This document shows, in pieces, positions 47,872 to 58,055 of a stretch of 64,000 bases of DNA. Position numbers and translations under genes: made by a program. Location: NCBI GenBank assembly GCA_002478865.1, contig DLJZ01000016.1:46108-110107 (forward strand). Reading direction: 5' to 3'. Under the pieces are notes generated by a model. It saw only the letters and a list, made by a program, of their open reading frames with translations, searched no databases and was not told the origin of the DNA. Source of the DNA: Hungatella sp. UBA7603 (lineage in GTDB: Bacteria; Bacillota; Clostridia; Lachnospirales; Lachnospiraceae). Each line of letters begins with the position of its first letter. The first letter of the stretch is position 1.

Positions 47872-48223
47872 AGGATTATATATCTGCACTCTCTTTGTAC
47901 GTATTAGTATTCTAGAAAGTCAAGCTTTTAAATGAACTTTTTAGACAATCTTTTCTAGTGTCAAACAAAGTATATTGTTATTATTTATAATTTTAAACCT
48001 GTAAGAGGATTTGCATACGCTAATTTTTGCCAGGGGATATTTACTGTGATAATACCAGATTTTAGCAAGATAAAGTAGTCACAAATATACACTCAGCAAA
48101 TCGGCTTGACATATTATTATAAGTATAATAGCTGCAAAAGTTCTAGATAAAAATAGATAATTAAGGAGCCCTTTTGCAGTTATTGTTCGACAAAATTTAT
48201 TTTTAGTAAAGGAGAAGGATATC
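47872..48223 (+). promoter_or_regulatory. AT-rich upstream region of the jelly-roll gene with 5' hairpin
   Basis: No ORF is seen. TTGACA (48106-48111) and TATAAT (48124-48129) are only 12 bp apart, not a standard sigma-A promoter; sporulation-sigma use is possible but no clear match is seen. AATAGCTGCAAAAG (48127-48140) pairs with CTTTTGCAGTTATT (48171-48184) around a 30-nt loop, and would lie in or near the mRNA leader. Confidence 0.5.
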
Positions 48224-48679
48224 ATGAGCAACACAGTATTACAGATAGAGCGGTTAGCCGCCGGAACCGTAGACGTGAATCAAAATGTTATTTTTGATTC
48301 CATTGTAGTTATATCTGATTCAGTCACCTATAACAGTGCTACCGGAACCATAACTTTGCTTCAGCCGGGTAGATATGAATTTGACTGGTGGGTAGATACC
48401 CAATCTTCTGCCTCCTCAAATGGTGTAGGTTTCACGCTTGTATCATCTCAGGGTGACCTTCTTGTAGGCAACTCTCCTATTAAGACAGGTGAGGTTGTAG
48501 GTGTGGGAATACTTGTGGTCAACGAAGCACCTGTAACGGTAGAGCTTAGAAATAACAGTACTGCAACAGTGTATTATCCCACCATAGTTCCGGTCAAAGC
48601 AACACTTGTTGTAATTGGGGACGAAGGCTCAGGTGGAACTGGCCCCACTGGAGCAACTGCTCCGTTAAACTTATGGTAA
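48224..48679 (+). CDS. jelly-roll (C1q/BclA-like) spore-surface-type protein with short collagen tail
   Basis: A 151-residue protein. Residues about 1-130 resemble the C1q/TNF-like beta-jelly-roll domain found at the C-terminus of exosporium collagen-like proteins: TITLLQPGRYEFDWWV, then VELRNNSTATV and a final VKATLVVIG strand. A short Gly-X-Y tail GGTGPTGATAPLNLW follows, so the domain order is the reverse of BclA. The last codons lie in an inverted copy of the 5' end of the collagen gene downstream, so the present C-terminus seems to come from a DNA rearrangement. AAAGGAGAAGG precedes the ATG. A role on the spore surface is inferred. Confidence 0.7.
   Translation: MSNTVLQIERLAAGTVDVNQNVIFDSIVVISDSVTYNSATGTITLLQPGRYEFDWWVDTQSSASSNGVGFTLVSSQGDLLVGNSPIKTGEVVGVGILVVNEAPVTVELRNNSTATVYYPTIVPVKATLVVIGDEGSGGTGPTGATAPLNLW
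48659..48675 (-). repeat. 17-bp inverted repeat, left copy
   Basis: The minus strand reads CATAAGTTTAACGGAGC, matching the right copy at 48878-48894 except at the central base. It lies at the very 3' end of the jelly-roll gene. It is joined to GGAGCAACT, forming a GGAGCA-AC-TGCTCC palindrome at the junction. Confidence 0.75.
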
Positions 48680-48777
48680 AAATCAAAAGAAATATTATAA
48701 TAATCTTTCTAAATATCTCTAAAGTAAACAAATATTATGCATAAAATAAATTTAGACTATTCAATGGTATGCTGTTT

Positions 48778-50884
<2,107 letters not shown>

Positions 50885-50922
50885 ATAAGGCTGTTAAGAG
50901 GTAGGCTGGGAGAATAAAAAAT

Positions 50923-50965
50923 AGATGCCGGCAATCTGTCATTCATAGACAGATTGCCGGCATCT
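50923..50965 (-). terminator. 18-bp perfect hairpin terminator
   Basis: Arms 50923-50940 and 50948-50965 are perfectly complementary with a 7-nt loop. On the minus strand it is followed by ATTTTTTATT, so it mainly ends the SBBP gene, but the stem could also stop plus-strand transcripts of the collagen gene. Confidence 0.88.
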
Positions 50966-51000
50966 AATATTAACCAAGGCAACTTATTTTTAGGAAATAC

Positions 51001-53076
51001 CTATACTAATTTTATCACATTCAGAGATAACTGATTATAAAATGCAAACGCTGCTTTGTTAACATAAGCATCATCTCTTCCAATTAAAGTCGTCTGATAT
51101 GCTCCTGGCGTAACAGGAAAATCAGTCGAGCTAGTAATCCCTACCGTATATACTGCACCTTCCGGTCCGACTTTAATACCGCGACCATCATCCCCTCCGC
51201 TGCCCCCTAGATAGTATGAAACAAGAAGGTTACTTAGATCTGCTGATAAAATGCTGATAAATGCATCTTCAGATCCTCTCAAAGCTGAGGGGATCACGTC
51301 TGGTGTTATTGGAAAGTCGGATGCTGAAGTAAATCCTGTGATATATGCATGGCCCTGTAAATCGGTGTAGATATCTCGAACTGAACTCGCAGTGCTTCCC
51401 CCCAAATAGGTGGATGCAATCAGACTGTCTCCAGACGGAGATAACTTGGATACATATGGTTGACCATTAGCAGGGCCTTTTGTTGTCTGGAAAGCGCCAG
51501 GTGTTACCGGAAAATCGAATGAATTGGTGTCTCCCGTGACAAAAGCATGGCCCAGGGCATCCAAGGCAATGCCATAACCGTAATCAATACTGCTTCCACC
51601 CAAAAAGGTAGAGTAGACAAGAGAACTTCCGTCGATTGCCAGTTTTGTAATAAATGCTTCCTGCTCAATAAAAGTGGTTTGGAAAGCACCGGGTGTTACA
51701 GGGAAATTGGCAGACTCAGTAGTACCAGTCACATACGCATGCCCCTGAGTGTCCAAAACAATTCCAAGGCAACTTTCAGAAAAACTACCTCCAAGGTAGG
51801 TGGAGTAAATCAGGCTTGCTCCGTCAGGAGAAACTTTAGTAATAAACCCACTGCCGGTAGTATTGGGTAAGGTCGTTTGAAAGGCCCCGGGGGTAGAAGG
51901 CAAAACAGTGGAGGTGGTTCGCCCTGTCACATAAGCACTACCTTGAGGATCCACGGCAATATCATAACTGATATCAGTATTGCTGTTTCCCAAAAAAGAG
52001 GAGTAAATAAGGCTTCCACCGTCTGCAGCTATTTTAGTAACAAACATATAGCCACGAGTGGTTTGAAAAGCGCCTGGTGTAATTGGAAAGTTTATAGAAC
52101 GGGTTTCTCCTGTAACATAGGCACAATACTCATCATCCAAGGAGATACCAAGGCCTCGATCTATGCCACTGCCTCCAAGATACGTAGAATAAACAAGAGA
52201 TTCTCCATTGCTGGAAAACTTTGTGACATACGCATCCTCATTACCAGAGAAAGTAGTCTGAAAAGCACCTGGTGTTACTGGGAAACCAGTTGAATTCACG
52301 TATCCAACCACATAGGCATGACCCTGGTCATCTACTGCAATTGATTGACCGTATTGGATATCTGCACCTCCAAGATAGGTGGAATACTGTAGGATAGGGT
52401 CTATAACAAGGGGGAAATCTGAAGAATAATTCCCAGCTAATTCAAAACCAATATCGAAATCATTGTAAAGCTGATAGGCGCAGTTCACCGGTATGACAAT
52501 ACCATCTATCTGCTGATAAGCAATAGGAGCTAAGTCGGTGAAAGTTCCCAGTGCATGGTGTACCAGAAGATTTCCTGTCTCGTCTATTTCCAGACTCTCA
52601 GCCCCTTCCCAATGAAGCCGGATAGAAGTGACATGTTCTGGACTATCTAATAACCAGTTCATTTTCAAACCATCATCACTGGCGGAAACCTCCAGATCCA
52701 CGCCCTGCCAGACAGCATTATATTTTAGTTCTTTATAATGGGGAACTCCATTTTGCCATTTTGAAGAATCATTTCCTTTGAAATAATGGTGATATCCCTC
52801 CTGCTGAGAGACTCCCTCCGGGAAAAGATTGGTATTTGCATTTGTAAAAGAGAGCTCCAGAGCCACACCATTTCTAGGCTGATCTGGCTCTGGGATTTCT
52901 TCCTCTATAGGCTCCAGCTCCACGGAAGTAATCCGGTCTGAAGAAAAGAAAAAACGGCGTCCTTTATAATTTGTCGTAAAGTGTGCTCTCTGATCTTCCT
53001 GCCCATTGTTTTTTACAAAGGAGAGAGGAAGCTTACATTTATTTAAATGAATGGAATCTTTTAAATGATTTTGCAT
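51001..53076 (-). CDS. SBBP-repeat beta-propeller protein
   Basis: A 691-residue protein. ATG at 53076 with AGGGGG upstream (minus strand) is chosen over one at 53130. The N-terminal 230 residues resemble the domain that precedes SBBP repeats (LSFVKNNGQEDQRAHF, VWQGVDLEV). The C-terminal part has seven repeats of about 60 residues, each with YSTYLGG, AYVTG and FPVTPGAFQTT, expected to form a beta-propeller. No signal peptide or membrane anchor is seen, so if it reaches the surface it may do so with the spore coat. It is convergent with the collagen-like gene. Function unknown. Confidence 0.85.
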   Translation of the reverse strand: MQNHLKDSIHLNKCKLPLSFVKNNGQEDQRAHFTTNYKGRRFFFSSDRITSVELEPIEEEIPEPDQPRNGVALELSFTNANTNLFPEGVSQQEGYHHYFKGNDSSKWQNGVPHYKELKYNAVWQGVDLEVSASDDGLKMNWLLDSPEHVTSIRLHWEGAESLEIDETGNLLVHHALGTFTDLAPIAYQQIDGIVIPVNCAYQLYNDFDIGFELAGNYSSDFPLVIDPILQYSTYLGGADIQYGQSIAVDDQGHAYVVGYVNSTGFPVTPGAFQTTFSGNEDAYVTKFSSNGESLVYSTYLGGSGIDRGLGISLDDEYCAYVTGETRSINFPITPGAFQTTRGYMFVTKIAADGGSLIYSSFLGNSNTDISYDIAVDPQGSAYVTGRTTSTVLPSTPGAFQTTLPNTTGSGFITKVSPDGASLIYSTYLGGSFSESCLGIVLDTQGHAYVTGTTESANFPVTPGAFQTTFIEQEAFITKLAIDGSSLVYSTFLGGSSIDYGYGIALDALGHAFVTGDTNSFDFPVTPGAFQTTKGPANGQPYVSKLSPSGDSLIASTYLGGSTASSVRDIYTDLQGHAYITGFTSASDFPITPDVIPSALRGSEDAFISILSADLSNLLVSYYLGGSGGDDGRGIKVGPEGAVYTVGITSSTDFPVTPGAYQTTLIGRDDAYVNKAAFAFYNQLSLNVIKLV

Positions 53077-53334
53077 AATATACCCCCTATTTTTTTCATT
53101 GCTATACAAAGCATAGTATGCAAAAGTCATAATTTATGAGACAGACATACCAAATGCCACCTAATAGCATTCAAACAAGTCCCTCCAAATCCCTTGTTTC
53201 TTGATAATATTTCGGGCAGAGTATATAATGTTAGGGAAATCTTAATAATATCTCAGTAAAAAAATGATAATTAACGTTTGGAAAACTGATAAAATAAGCT
53301 GTCCTCCATAACCATGGAAAGGAGTATCGCAGAT

Positions 53335-54036
53335 ATGCAGGAAAAAATACTGATTGTAGACGACGAACAAGAAATTGCGGACTTAGTAGAACTATATTTA
53401 AACAATGAAGGATACACGGTTTATAAATTTTATTCAGCAACAGATACCCTTGCCTGTATTGAAACCACAGAACTTGACCTTGCTATTTTAGATGTTATGC
53501 TGCCGGATATGAGTGGATTTAAACTATGTCAGAAGATTAGGGAGCAGCACACTTACCCAATTATTATGCTGACAGCAAAAGATGAAGAGATTGATAAAAT
53601 AACAGGTTTGACATTAGGCGCAGATGATTATATTACAAAGCCTTTTCGCCCCCTTGAGATGGTAGCAAGAGTAAAAGCGCAGTTACGAAGATATAAAAAA
53701 TACAATCCATCTCATTCCACGGAGACGGAGGAGACAGTGATTGTCCATTCCGGTTTGTTAATGGACATTAAGACCCACGAGTGCTCTTTGGATGAAAGAC
53801 CCCTTGCCCTGACTCCCACGGAATTTTCGATTCTCCGCATTCTTTTAGAGAATAAAGGAAATGTGGTGAGTGCAGAGGAATTATTTCATAAGATTTGGAA
53901 GGACGAGTATTACAGTAAAAGTAACAACACCATTACGGTCCATATTCGTCACCTGAGAGAGAAGATGAACGATACGGTAGAAAAACCAAACTATATTAAA
54001 ACCATATGGGGAATAGGATATAAAATTGAAGGGTAA
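53335..54036 (+). CDS. vanR: VanR-like response regulator (OmpR family)
   Basis: A 233-residue regulator: receiver domain with acidic DDE at 9-11, Asp53 in LAILDVMLPD and Lys102 in DDYITKPFRP, then an OmpR/PhoB winged helix (about 130-233). ATG at 53335 is chosen over 53314 because GGAG lies 11 bases upstream and none precedes the earlier codon. It resembles VanR of glycopeptide-resistance systems and is followed by VanS- and VanY-like genes. It overlaps the kinase gene by 11 bp. No VanH, VanA/B-type ligase, VanX or VanT gene follows. Confidence 0.85.
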   Translation: MQEKILIVDDEQEIADLVELYLNNEGYTVYKFYSATDTLACIETTELDLAILDVMLPDMSGFKLCQKIREQHTYPIIMLTAKDEEIDKITGLTLGADDYITKPFRPLEMVARVKAQLRRYKKYNPSHSTETEETVIVHSGLLMDIKTHECSLDERPLALTPTEFSILRILLENKGNVVSAEELFHKIWKDEYYSKSNNTITVHIRHLREKMNDTVEKPNYIKTIWGIGYKIEG

Positions 54037-55150
54037 GTATAAAGCTGACTATTTTCAGTTGAAATCTAAATTGTTTTTTCGGTTTTTAGGAATGATGGCA
54101 TTTGCTTTTCTAATTATCTTTGTTTTGTATAAGACCTTATGGAGTGGAAAAGGAGGAAACGTCATTGTTTCCTTCTTACAAAAATTCTTTGGGATGGATT
54201 ATGGCGAAGCACTCTATATATACCGTCAGATATTTCGCGATTACGCGGATTTGATTTGGCTGGTCGGGATTGTATTCGTATTTTTTGTATTTCTAATATT
54301 TTTCCTTAACTGGTTCACAAGGTACTTTAATGCAATCAATCAAGGGATTGACGCTTTACTAGAAGAAGATGCAATCATATCTTTGCCAGAAGAGATGTCA
54401 GCCATCGAATTAAAGTTGAACACAGTAAAACGGACCCTTCAAAAACGGGCCTTAGATGTGCAGATCGCCGAACAGCGAAAGAATGATTTAGTTATGTATC
54501 TGGCTCATGACATAAGAACGCCACTTACATCGGTGATCGGATATTTGAGTTTATTAGAGGAAGCCCCTGATATGCCCCAGGAGCAGAAGGCAAAGTATGT
54601 GCACATAACCCTGGATAAAGCGTACCGTTTAGAAAAGATGATCAATGAATTCTTTGAAATTACACGCTATAATCTCCAGCAAATCAAGATAGAAAAAGAA
54701 AAAATAGACCTTTACTACATGCTTGTACAATTAACAGATGAGCTTACCCCCATTCTCTCTGAAAAAGGAAACACAGTCACCCTCAAGGCGGATGAGAATC
54801 TAACCGTTTACGGAGATCCTGGAACTCTGGCAAGGGTTTTCAATAATATATTAAAAAATGCAGCAGCATATAGTTATCCGAATACAGATATTATAATCTC
54901 GGCTGAGGAACATGAGAACGAAGTAGTCATATCCTTTCATAATCAAGGACACACAATTCCACAGAACAAACTGTCCGCAATTTTTGAGAAGTTCTACCGA
55001 ATGGACGAGTCCCGGACTTCAAACACTGGGGGAGCTGGCTTAGGCTTAGTCATAGCAAAAGAAATCATTTCCTTACATGGCGGCAGCATAACAGCAGAAA
55101 GTGAAAATAACACCATCGTATTTAAAGTTACCCTACCTCAGTCTATTTAG
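54026..55150 (+). CDS. vanS: VanS-like sensor histidine kinase
   Basis: A 374-residue kinase with two membrane segments (about 17-37 and 77-97) and a short extracellular loop. His161 lies in YLAHDIRTPLTSVIGYL, with N box NNILKNAAAYS and G boxes FYRMDESRTSNTGGAGLGL. A TTG at 54026 inside vanR is the likely start, with ATAGGA upstream. It should phosphorylate the VanR-like protein in response to cell-wall stress or a glycopeptide, by family analogy. Confidence 0.85.
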   Translation: MKGKYKADYFQLKSKLFFRFLGMMAFAFLIIFVLYKTLWSGKGGNVIVSFLQKFFGMDYGEALYIYRQIFRDYADLIWLVGIVFVFFVFLIFFLNWFTRYFNAINQGIDALLEEDAIISLPEEMSAIELKLNTVKRTLQKRALDVQIAEQRKNDLVMYLAHDIRTPLTSVIGYLSLLEEAPDMPQEQKAKYVHITLDKAYRLEKMINEFFEITRYNLQQIKIEKEKIDLYYMLVQLTDELTPILSEKGNTVTLKADENLTVYGDPGTLARVFNNILKNAAAYSYPNTDIIISAEEHENEVVISFHNQGHTIPQNKLSAIFEKFYRMDESRTSNTGGAGLGLVIAKEIISLHGGSITAESENNTIVFKVTLPQSI

Positions 55151-55214
55151 TTCCTTTCCACTTGGTATTAGGATTTTCTTAGGATTTAAACAACAAAATA
55201 TTAAAATCAGGAGA

Positions 55215-55254
55215 GCTCCTGTTTGGTAAGATAATTACGAAACAGGAGCTTTTT
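55215..55254 (+). terminator. intrinsic terminator between vanS and vanY
   Basis: GCTCCTGTTT (55215-55224) pairs with AAACAGGAGC (55240-55249), then TTTTT. It separates the regulators from the effector gene, so vanY probably has its own promoter or depends on readthrough. Confidence 0.85.
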
Positions 55255-55291
55255 ATATGAGTTTTGATCCAAATGAGAAAGGAAGATCACC

Positions 55292-56080
55292 ATGAGACAA
55301 GAAACAAATGACCATAATGTTGATAGATATAAACCCCGCAGACAATCAAGGCGCAAAAAAAGGTTTCGGAGAATTCCCATCTTTTTATTCCTATGCTGCC
55401 TTGTGATTACAGTAACTGCTTTTGGTTTGATAAAGAACAAAGATCCACTTGGTAAGGAAGAGTGGCAGATGCCTCCCATCACTGCAATCAATACCAATAT
55501 GACCGCTTCCAATACTAGGAGTGAGGAAACCCCATGGAACTTGATTTTAGTAAATAAGTGGAATTCCATTCCAGATGATTATGAAGTGGAGCTAATGGAA
55601 TTAGCAAATGGACAATTAGTAGATAAGCGGATTTATCCTGAATTGCAGGAAATGTTTGATGCGGCCAGAAGTGAAAATATCTATCCCATTGCTGGGTCTG
55701 GATATAGAACCGAAAAGAAGCAAAAGAGTTTAATGAAGGAAAAAGTCACTGAATACAAAGCGAAGGGACTCTCCCAGGGAGAGGCAAGGGCCAAAGCCGA
55801 GGCGTGGGTAGCCGTTCCAGGAACAAGTGAACATCAAATTGGTTTATCTATTGATATCAATGCAGACAGAACGCAATCCACTGGAAACGATGTTTATGAA
55901 TGGCTCCGAAAGAATAGTTATAAATTTGGATTTATTCTTCGCTACCCTGCCGACAAGACGGACATAACAGGGGTAATTAATGAACCCTGGCATTACCGTT
56001 ATGTCGGAAAGGAAGCGGCAGCTCAAATATACAAAAAAGGTATCTGCCTGGAAGAATATCTAAATAAATTAAACAAATAA
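55292..56080 (+). CDS. vanY: VanY-type D-Ala-D-Ala carboxypeptidase (M15B)
   Basis: A 262-residue protein with a very basic N-terminus, one membrane anchor (about 29-48) and an extracellular M15B carboxypeptidase domain. Zinc ligands are His181 and Asp188 in SEHQIGLSID and His234 in EPWHYRYVG, with catalytic Glu231. It removes the terminal D-Ala from peptidoglycan precursors. GAAAGGAAG precedes the ATG. With the VanRS-like pair it forms a minimal inducible wall-modification unit. Confidence 0.9.
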   Translation: MRQETNDHNVDRYKPRRQSRRKKRFRRIPIFLFLCCLVITVTAFGLIKNKDPLGKEEWQMPPITAINTNMTASNTRSEETPWNLILVNKWNSIPDDYEVELMELANGQLVDKRIYPELQEMFDAARSENIYPIAGSGYRTEKKQKSLMKEKVTEYKAKGLSQGEARAKAEAWVAVPGTSEHQIGLSIDINADRTQSTGNDVYEWLRKNSYKFGFILRYPADKTDITGVINEPWHYRYVGKEAAAQIYKKGICLEEYLNKLNK

Positions 56081-56084
56081 AAGG

Positions 56085-56708
56085 TTATGACTGTTCCTGC
56101 TTAATACCATAGACTGACCAGAACCAATAAATCATTAAAAGGATGAGGTATCCCATAAATAAGACTACCGGAATCATGCGGAAAACTAGAGCAAAGGGCA
56201 GCTCAAAGTAAAATGCCTTCCAAAACACTTCTCCACTTCTTTCCCAGAGTCCAGGTGTCAAAAATGCCCGTTCAGGCTGAATTATCATTCTCAGATCAAT
56301 CATTTTTAAACTGTGGGCTACGAGGAGATAGCATAGGAGTGTTAAAAATCCCTGAAAGCTGTTAACCGCTTTTTTCTTGTATCGCATGGCAGAGGAATCC
56401 CTATCTGAGAAGATGGAAACACCTTTCTCTTGCCCCTGAACTGTCGTAAAGTAATGTTCCCCGGACCGTATGCTTCCGGCCATGTGTTTCCAACCAGAGT
56501 CATGAAAAAGACCAAGATATTCATCATAATCCGCTTTGTTTTTAAAGATTCGGTAATCAATTGCATAGGTTAGAGGCTGTTTGGAGCCTTTTTTAAAGGT
56601 ATAAAACAACCCCTTTTTCACTAGCTCCATACCAGTTTTAGATAGCTGGTTTAACCATTGTTCTTCTTCTAAGTAGCTTTTAAATAATTTGAATTTAATC
56701 ACGTTCAT
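56085..56708 (-). CDS. DUF2812 membrane protein
   Basis: A 207-residue protein. The N-terminal soluble part (about 1-110), with KFKLFKSYLEEEQWLNQLSKTGMEL and AIDYRIFKN, is typical of DUF2812; two membrane segments follow (about 115-135 and 175-200). Its start overlaps the PadR gene by 4 bp, a pairing common in Firmicutes. The function is unknown; PadR regulation suggests a stress or envelope role. Confidence 0.85.
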   Translation of the reverse strand: MNVIKFKLFKSYLEEEQWLNQLSKTGMELVKKGLFYTFKKGSKQPLTYAIDYRIFKNKADYDEYLGLFHDSGWKHMAGSIRSGEHYFTTVQGQEKGVSIFSDRDSSAMRYKKKAVNSFQGFLTLLCYLLVAHSLKMIDLRMIIQPERAFLTPGLWERSGEVFWKAFYFELPFALVFRMIPVVLFMGYLILLMIYWFWSVYGIKQEQS

Positions 56709-57034
56709 TGTTTTTCTCCCCCTTTTTCAAAAGACTGTTTTGTGACAGCAATCATATGTTCCATACGGCGCATATCCATGAGTAATATCTCTCTGCCTTT
56801 ATCCGTGATTTCATAAACTTTTCTTCGTTTGTCATCGCTAGGAATTGGCTGAATGTACTTGGATTTTAATAAGTTTTCAATGGCACCATATAGGGTTCCG
56901 GCCGCTAGACGGACTTGCCCGCCGCTTTCCTCCTCCACCTTCTGCATGATCATATATCCGTGTAGTGGTTCGAGTAAGGATAACAGAATATAGTAGACCG
57001 TCTCTGTAAGCGGTAAATTTTTGTCTCGATTCAT
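56705..57034 (-). CDS. PadR family transcriptional regulator
   Basis: A 109-residue PadR-type repressor with winged helix (LTETVYYILLSLLEPLHGYMIMQKVEEESGG and LAAGTLYGAIENLLKSKYI). Two near-identical palindromic elements lie 59 and 87 bp upstream and are probable operators. It is co-transcribed with the DUF2812 gene. Confidence 0.92.
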   Translation of the reverse strand: MNRDKNLPLTETVYYILLSLLEPLHGYMIMQKVEEESGGQVRLAAGTLYGAIENLLKSKYIQPIPSDDKRRKVYEITDKGREILLMDMRRMEHMIAVTKQSFEKGGEKQ

Positions 57035-57092
57035 AATAGACCTCCAATGGCGATTAAGTAAGGATAGATGTTAGATACAAATACAGTCTGAA

Positions 57093-57140
57093 TATATAGT
57101 AGAACTGTATATAGCCATTATATATAGTTGGACTGTATAT
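57093..57140. promoter_or_regulatory. two tandem PadR operator candidates
   Basis: Two copies of TATATAGT-N3-ACTGTATAT (57093-57112 and 57121-57140), each an imperfect palindrome, spaced 28 bp apart, in the upstream region of the minus-strand PadR gene. The spacing would place two dimers on nearly the same DNA face. Confidence 0.65.
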
Positions 57141-57294
57141 GTCAAGTGTATTTCATCAGAGTATAATTTTACCATTAAGTGTTAAAGAAATTGCTTTCCA
57201 GTATGATAATGAAATAAAGGCAGTAGTTGTAAAAGTAGTATTCCATAAAATACGTTCCAAGTATTTTGTAAATGAAAATAAATTATATGATAGG

Positions 57295-57323
57295 TTGACA
57301 AATGAGTGATTAAGGCATATATT
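57295..57323 (+). promoter_or_regulatory. sigma-A promoter of the TetR gene
   Basis: TTGACA (57295-57300), 17-bp spacer, TATATT (57318-57323). The rest of the 57035-57380 gap holds only the PadR operators and AT-rich sequence. Confidence 0.8.
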
Positions 57324-57380
57324 CATTTTAAGTAAACCGTTAGTATACTCAAAGTGAATCTAGTAAAATAAGGTGGTATA

Positions 57381-58055
57381 ATGGGAAGAAAAGAACACAG
57401 CATGAAGGAAAAAGAACTGAGGAAAGGTCATATCATTGACGCCGCAGAACGAGTCTTTTTTTCAAACGGATATGAGAATGCTTCTATGGATAACGTTGCA
57501 AAAGAAGCTGGATTTACGAAAAAAACCATATATATGTATTTTAGCAGCAAGGAACAAATCTATTTTGAAATTATGATACGAGGGTATCGTCTGCTAATTG
57601 CAATGCTGGAAGACAATTTTAAAGAAAAGAAGCAGGAGAATGCCGTGGATGAGTTGCGTACCATCTTCCTTTCCTTCTATCAGTTCAGCCGGGAGTGCAC
57701 CCCATACTTTAAAACCATCATGGAATATGAAACCAAGGATTGTGATCAATACATTGGCGTAGGAGATGCTGCAATCCATGAATGTTATGAATTAGGAGAA
57801 CGGATTTTTGGTTATCTCTCCAAAGCATTGGATCGGGGCAAGGAAGAGGGAAGTGTCCGAGGGGAGCTTGAGAGCGAGAAAACTGCTTTGATTTTATGGG
57901 CATTTACTGTGGGGGTATTTAATACAAGAAAGAGAAAAAAAGATTATCTAAAAGTGTATCATAATGTCTCCCCTGAAGAATTTATAACGGATTCCTTCCA
58001 TATGATGATGCATTTGATTGCGGTGAAAGGAGAGATGAAACATGAAGGGCGATAA
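57381..58055 (+). CDS. TetR family transcriptional regulator
   Basis: A 224-residue TetR-type regulator. The helix-turn-helix at about 15-60 reads IIDAAERVFFSNGYENASMDNVAKEAGFTKKTIYMYF, split here at the turn by AKEAGF. AAGGTGG precedes the ATG. It overlaps the following oxidoreductase gene by 14 bp, so it probably controls its own operon in response to a small toxic compound. Confidence 0.92.
   Translation: MGRKEHSMKEKELRKGHIIDAAERVFFSNGYENASMDNVAKEAGFTKKTIYMYFSSKEQIYFEIMIRGYRLLIAMLEDNFKEKKQENAVDELRTIFLSFYQFSRECTPYFKTIMEYETKDCDQYIGVGDAAIHECYELGERIFGYLSKALDRGKEEGSVRGELESEKTALILWAFTVGVFNTRKRKKDYLKVYHNVSPEEFITDSFHMMMHLIAVKGEMKHEGR

Noticed and set aside
53335..56080. Calling a functional vancomycin-resistance cluster.
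   Set aside because: The ligase, dehydrogenase and dipeptidase or racemase genes needed for resistance are absent from the window.
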